Source of the DNA: Pseudomonadota bacterium
Lineage (GTDB): Bacteria; SAR324; NAC60-12
DNA length: 9,082 bases
Direction: 5' to 3'
Assembly: GCA_014381795.1 (NCBI GenBank)
Contig: JACNKY010000253.1
Span: forward strand, 1 to 9,082
Of this stretch, positions 6,250-9,082 are shown piece by piece. The stretch's first letter is position 1, and each line of letters opens with the position of its first letter. The notes beneath the pieces were generated by a model, which did not search any database, was not told the DNA's origin, and saw only the letters and a program-made list of their open reading frames with translations. The position numbers and the translations under genes were made by a program.

Positions 6250-6989
6250 TAGCTGATATTTTCTACTTGAAGGAATGAAGGTTCATCCTGAATACGCAGC
6301 AGGGCATTTTCTGCTGCTAATTGGCTGGCCAGTTTTTTACTGGCACCAATGCCTCTGCCGCACTCTTTTTCTTTGACAAAAACCGCCATGGTAAATTCTT
6401 TTTCGTGATCAGGACCAGATTCTTCCATCAATTCATAAGTTGAAGGAATACCGAAAAGTTTTTGTACGTGTTCCTGTAGTTCGGATTTATAATCCCGGGT
6501 AATGTAACCTTCAGCATCCTCTGGTACATGAGGCAGAAACAGGGTTTGAATGACTCGTGAAATTATTGAAATTCCGTGCTCTTCTCGGCTGTCAAGGTAA
6601 ACCGCGGCCATGACTGCTTCAAAGGTGTCTGCCAGCAATGATGTCTTTTGGCGCCCTCCGGTAACTTCTTCACCTCTGCCAAGCAAGAGGCACTCACCTA
6701 ATTCCAGCGCGTGGGCCTGTTTGCTGAGTCCGGATTCACTTACGAGGCTGGCCCGAAATTTTGAGAGTCCACCTTCGTCCAGTTCAGGAAACTTTTCCAT
6801 CAACATTTCACTGATCACGAGGTCCAGAACCGCATCTCCAAGGAATTCGATTCTTTCGTTATTACCGTAACTTATTTCGGTTTCGGGGGGTATAAAAGAT
6901 TTATGAGTCAGTGCCTGCCGTAGAAATTTCGGATGCTGGAATTGATAAGCTAAACGTTCACAAAGTCGAACCCACTCTTTTTTCATCAT
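6249..6989 (-). CDS. rnc: ribonuclease III
   Basis: This double-strand-specific endoribonuclease processes rRNA precursors and structured mRNAs. With the start chosen here it has 246 residues. The catalytic domain carries the signature NERIEFLGDAVL (44-55, with E48 and D52) and the second acidic pair D121/E124 in ADTFEA. The C-terminal double-stranded RNA-binding domain starts at DYKSELQEHVQ (166-176) and ends with GIGASKKLASQLAAENAL (213-230). The frame is open to 7046, but AAGGAG lies at 7003-6998, eight bases before the ATG at 6989. That site overlaps the end of the lipoprotein gene, so 6989 (or the adjacent ATG at 6986) is the real start. The usual partners era and recO are absent; its neighbours are a Bor-like lipoprotein and a pseudouridine synthase. 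Confidence 0.97.
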   Translation of the reverse strand: MMKKEWVRLCERLAYQFQHPKFLRQALTHKSFIPPETEISYGNNERIEFLGDAVLDLVISEMLMEKFPELDEGGLSKFRASLVSESGLSKQAHALELGECLLLGRGEEVTGGRQKTSLLADTFEAVMAAVYLDSREEHGISIISRVIQTLFLPHVPEDAEGYITRDYKSELQEHVQKLFGIPSTYELMEESGPDHEKEFTMAVFVKEKECGRGIGASKKLASQLAAENALLRIQDEPSFLQVENIS

Positions 6990-6990
6990 T

Positions 6991-7326
6991 TTACCTGCTC
7001 CTTCGTTTGCACCAAACACGGACAGTTTGGGGACTGTAAAACCCAAGGCTCAAATAATGCGTCAAACCGTCCAGTGTCGATTGTTCAATTTCAACCATAG
7101 AAGCACCGCTGGGGCAGGCAGAACGAATGTTTGTCGGGCCGCCGATTTGGCTGACAGGAAAAAGCATGCTCGTGCTGGTAATTTCTCCATCGTGCTTTTC
7201 ACGCAATATATCTGTATCATGGTAAAAACGTACTGTGTAACACCCCGTAAGCAAAATCGGCAAAGCTGCAGTGATCAGCAAAGTTAATCCTACAGAAAAA
7301 AGATAATTTAATTTAAGTTTGCTCAT
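6991..7326 (-). CDS. Bor-like outer-membrane lipoprotein
   Basis: With the ATG at 7326 this is a 111-residue lipoprotein. A hydrophobic signal segment (about 7-26) leads to the lipobox LLTGC, with the acylated Cys at residue 29. Position +2 is Tyr, so there is no inner-membrane retention Asp. The C-terminal half resembles the Bor/Iss family of phage lambda: a hydrophobic FPVSQIGG, a Cys after it (RSAC, residue 71), and THYLSLGFYSPQTVRVWC near the end. The last block parallels Bor's GFITLGIYTP..ARVYC, including both cysteines. Bor is linked to serum resistance in E. coli, and that role should not be assumed here. The frame also allows a TTG start at 7350; neither start has a clear Shine-Dalgarno. 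The TAA (6993-6991) falls 1 bp before rnc and overlaps the rnc ribosome site region, so the two are coupled. Confidence 0.8.
   Translation of the reverse strand: MSKLKLNYLFSVGLTLLITAALPILLTGCYTVRFYHDTDILREKHDGEITSTSMLFPVSQIGGPTNIRSACPSGASMVEIEQSTLDGLTHYLSLGFYSPQTVRVWCKRRSR
6998..7003 (-). promoter_or_regulatory. ribosome binding site fixing the rnc start
   Basis: On the minus strand AAGGAG is followed by eight bases and the ATG at 6989. It is the strongest Shine-Dalgarno in the window. It lies inside the last codons of the lipoprotein gene and rules out the longer RNase III reading from 7046. Confidence 0.85.
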
Positions 7327-7350
7327 TTGCAAATAATTTATGAGGTGCAA

Positions 7351-7467
7351 ACCCGTAAGTGGATTAAGACAGCTTGTTCAGCTCCAAAAGAGCTATCCCG
7401 TGAAACAGTTACTGAAAACGAAAACATTGACAATATAACCTATTAATTTAGCTCACTTTTACGCTCT
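7351..7467. promoter_or_regulatory. divergent intergenic region between the lipoprotein operon and tatD
   Basis: This gap must hold outward promoters for both the seven-gene minus-strand block and tatD. Seen for the tatD direction are TATAAC (7434-7439), a possible -10 some 28 bp before the ATG with no good -35, and TTGACA (7427-7432), a perfect -35 with no -10 at the right distance. A small hairpin AGCTC-CAAAA-GAGCT lies at 7380-7394. No convincing promoter pair was found for the minus direction. Boundaries and exact sites are uncertain. Confidence 0.3.
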
Positions 7468-8244
7468 ATGACAAGTTTTATCGATACTCACTGTCACTTG
7501 GACAAGCTGGATTCAACTCCGGAGGAAGCAGTTAATGAAGCAAAAGATGTTGGAGTACAGCGGATGCTCACCATTTCTGTTGATGAGCCATCGCTTGATT
7601 TTGTCTCGAACGCAGTGCAGCAATTTCCGGAAGTATACGGCAGTGTCGGTTTTCATCCTCATGATGCATCAGCCATGAGCGATTCTCTGGAAAATAAAAT
7701 TCGTCAACTCGCACAAGAAGAAGAGAAGCTGATCGCAATTGGAGAAATAGGACTGGATTATCATTATTTGTATTGTCCTGTTGAGGTACAGCAACGAGTA
7801 TTCCGTCAACAACTCATGCTTGCAGAAGAACTTAACCTGCCTGTTGTAATGCACAGTCGGGAAGCAGAAGCTGATACTCTGAAAATCCTCAAGGAAATTC
7901 CTGTTAAGTCACTTGGTGTAGCGCACAGTTTTACCAGTTCATTTGAGATGGCGCGCACACTGGTGGAAATGGGATGGTATCTTGGGATTAACGGAATTGT
8001 AACCTTCAAGAATGCGGAAGATTTACGAGAAGTAGTGCGCTGGCTGCCTTTGGAGAAGATGCTCTTGGAAACAGACTCACCTTTTCTGACACCTGTGCCC
8101 TTCCGTGGGAAACCCAACAAACCCGCACATATTCCTGTAATTGCAAATTTTATTGCAGAATTGCGAGATATTTCTCTGCAGGAATTAGCCGAACAAACCA
8201 ATGAAAACGCTCAACGCTTGTTTAAATTACCACAAGAAAGTTGA
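7468..8244 (+). CDS. tatD: TatD family metal-dependent hydrolase (DNase)
   Basis: This 258-residue TIM-barrel metallohydrolase is of the TatD/YcfH/YjjV family, whose members act as 3'-5' exonucleases on DNA (and RNA) and have been tied to DNA repair and turnover. All metal ligands are in place: H8 and H10 in DTHCHLD, E93 in IGEIGLDYHY, H129 in VVMHSRE, H153 in VAHSFTSS, and D203 in LLETDSPFLTP. The substrate-loop signature PVPFRGKPNKPAHI follows. The common HCFSG block reads AHSFTSS here, keeping the ligand His but not Cys or Gly. Length is typical. The ATG at 7468 puts the first motif at the usual position but has no visible Shine-Dalgarno. It is transcribed away from the lipoprotein operon and seems monocistronic, followed by a long gap. 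Which paralogue it is (tatD, ycfH or yjjV) cannot be fixed by eye. Confidence 0.93.
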   Translation: MTSFIDTHCHLDKLDSTPEEAVNEAKDVGVQRMLTISVDEPSLDFVSNAVQQFPEVYGSVGFHPHDASAMSDSLENKIRQLAQEEEKLIAIGEIGLDYHYLYCPVEVQQRVFRQQLMLAEELNLPVVMHSREAEADTLKILKEIPVKSLGVAHSFTSSFEMARTLVEMGWYLGINGIVTFKNAEDLREVVRWLPLEKMLLETDSPFLTPVPFRGKPNKPAHIPVIANFIAELRDISLQELAEQTNENAQRLFKLPQES

Positions 8245-8486
8245 GGTGTTTTTAAATTTACAGCTCCAATACTCCTCCTCATAAGTCTACACTTAAAACT
8301 GTCCTAATCATTTCCGTTTTTAAAAAAGTTAACACAAAATCAGTACTGAAAACTTTCTGCAGTGTTCGTAATTACATTTATATTCAGTTTTTTTGTTTAC
8401 TCCCCTGTTGGTTGTTTAAAGAGGTGGTAAAAAAATTCCTGATATCAATTGTAGTTTAGAGAAGAGTTATCGCTTCCCCCGAAATA

Positions 8487-8555
8487 TCACGGTTTTAGGA
8501 CTTTTTTCGAGTCCATCAAGAATTAATTCCAGAAAATGCCGGTATTTTCACGGTT
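8487..8555. repeat. direct repeat TCACGGTT
   Basis: The octamer TCACGGTT occurs at 8487-8494 and again at 8548-8555, 61 bp apart (about six helical turns), each preceded by an AT-rich run. It could be a pair of protein-binding sites upstream of motA, but an 8 bp repeat in 410 bp is not strong evidence alone. Confidence 0.3.
8532..8549. promoter_or_regulatory. 18 bp operator-like palindrome upstream of motA
   Basis: GAAAATGCCGGTATTTTC is symmetric about its centre except for one G/T pair. The centre is CCGG with AT arms, the look of a dimeric regulator site. It lies about 105 bp before the motA start and runs directly into one copy of the TCACGGTT repeat. Confidence 0.35.
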
Positions 8556-8654
8556 ATTGCTAACCTAGAGCGTGTCTCAAAAATTGACACTTTGTTAAAT
8601 TGAATTAGAGGCTTAAAGAACCTCACATCCTTTGACATCTGGAGAGTATTTTTT

Positions 8655-9082
8655 ATGGAACAGGGAACGCTAATAGGAACTATTTTAGCATGGGTACTTT
8701 TATTCATTGCAATGTGTTTCGATTTTTCAACTTTTAATATAAAATTCGGAAATCTTGCATATTTTGTTGATGCACCATCCTTGTTGATCGTTTTTGGAGG
8801 AACAATAGCATCCACATTTATTTCACATCCTATGGGTGACGCTAAGGGGTTTTTGGGTTACATCGGCAAATCGTGGAAACAAAATCCGGTTGCGTTGGTA
8901 GAAACGTTGACATTGATTGTAGACGTTTCCAAAATTGCCAGGAAAAATATTCTAGCGATTGAAGATGCATTGCCCAGCATAGAAAATCTTTTTCTACGCG
9001 GAGGATTGAGACTGGTAGTGGACAGGGCTGACCGAGAAGCAATCGTGAACATGATGGCGCATGAAGTTAAATATACCATGGC
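8655..9082 (+). CDS. motA: flagellar motor stator protein MotA/PomA, 5' part
   Basis: 142 codons are present and the frame runs off the right edge. The full protein would be about 250 residues of the inner-membrane stator that, with MotB/PomB, passes ions and drives flagellar rotation. Seen are TM1 (about 5-22, TLIGTILAWVLLFIAMCF), the periplasmic turn, and FVDAPSLLIVFGGTIASTFIS (38-57) carrying TM2 with the family's FVD.PS..IV.GG pattern. The start of the cytoplasmic loop follows, with R96 and E103 in ARKNILAIED, the charged pair that meets FliG in E. coli MotA (R90/E98) and PomA (R88/E96). The spacing between them is one residue shorter than in PomA and E. coli. The ATG at 8655 is preceded by GGAGAG (8641-8646), eight bases away. 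Proton or sodium type cannot be told from this part. A motB/pomB partner is expected just beyond the edge. Confidence 0.92.
   Translation, partial: MEQGTLIGTILAWVLLFIAMCFDFSTFNIKFGNLAYFVDAPSLLIVFGGTIASTFISHPMGDAKGFLGYIGKSWKQNPVALVETLTLIVDVSKIARKNILAIEDALPSIENLFLRGGLRLVVDRADREAIVNMMAHEVKYTM

Larger units (their letters stand above)
8245..8654. other. gene-free stretch upstream of motA with small palindromes
   Basis: No open frame of note lies in these 410 bases. They contain a hairpin GGACT/AGTCC with a T-rich loop (8498-8514), a near-perfect 18 bp palindrome (8532-8549), an inverted repeat GTGTC/GACAC (8572-8590) and a direct repeat TCACGGTT (8487-8494 and 8548-8555). Two TTGACA boxes (8584-8589, 8632-8637) lack matching -10 sequences. 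No clear terminator for tatD and no sigma-28 or sigma-54 consensus for motA was found. Confidence 0.45.

Noticed and set aside
7327..7350. TTG at 7350 as the start of the lipoprotein
   Set aside because: It adds eight residues before the signal peptide without a Shine-Dalgarno. The ATG at 7326 gives a more usual signal peptide length.
7427..7432. Perfect TTGACA as a tatD promoter -35
   Set aside because: At 16-18 bp downstream there is only AGCTCA-like sequence. The nearby TATAAC is too close to pair with it.
8569..8590. GAGCGTGTCTCAAAAATTGACAC as an insertion-sequence end remnant
   Set aside because: It has a transposon-end look, but there is no second end, target duplication or transposase fragment nearby.
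8584..8637. Two TTGACA boxes as motA promoters
   Set aside because: Neither has a -10 box at a workable distance, and the second is only 17 bp from the start codon.

Overview
The window looks like ordinary chromosomal DNA from a Gram-negative, flagellated bacterium. The evidence is a MotA/PomA-type stator gene entering at the right edge, a FapA (DUF342) gene, a lipobox lipoprotein resembling the lambda Bor family, and another small exported protein. Base composition is AT-leaning. A deltaproteobacterial or SAR324-like lineage would fit this gene mix, but that is a guess from gene content and no phylogenetic marker here settles it. There are no rRNA or tRNA genes, no transposase and no CRISPR array.

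Layout: the left edge (to 100) holds the last 32 codons of an unidentified plus-strand gene. A hairpin-rich gene-free stretch follows (101-445), then a plus-strand nucleoside hydrolase with a TTG start (446-1393). That gene converges, with a 6 bp gap, on a minus-strand block of seven genes. In transcription order these are: Bor-like lipoprotein (7326-6991), RNase III (6989-6249), RsuA/RluB-type pseudouridine synthase (6249-5512), FapA/DUF342 (5458-3791), pentapeptide-repeat protein (3749-2910), small exported protein (2913-2455) and dihydrodipicolinate synthase (2308-1400). Gaps or overlaps between successive genes are about 1 bp, a shared base (TAATG), 53 bp, 41 bp, an ATGA overlap, and finally 146 bp. 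The first six genes are therefore probably one transcript, while dapA may have its own promoter. To the right, tatD (7468-8244) diverges from the lipoprotein gene. A 410 bp gene-free stretch with several small palindromes then leads to the truncated motA/pomA (8655 to the edge).

Functions: the minus-strand block mixes RNA maturation (RNase III, rRNA pseudouridylation), a FapA-like protein of flagellar or cell-surface context, a 51-step pentapeptide beta-helix translationally coupled to an exported protein of unknown function, and lysine/diaminopimelate synthesis. The two most notable points are a dihydrodipicolinate synthase whose sequence follows the plant chloroplast enzyme along most of its length, including the Trp in the lysine-binding pocket, and the Bor-type lipoprotein fused into an RNase III operon. 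I found no clear defence, mobile or toxin system. The least explained module is the fapA / pentapeptide / exported-protein trio.
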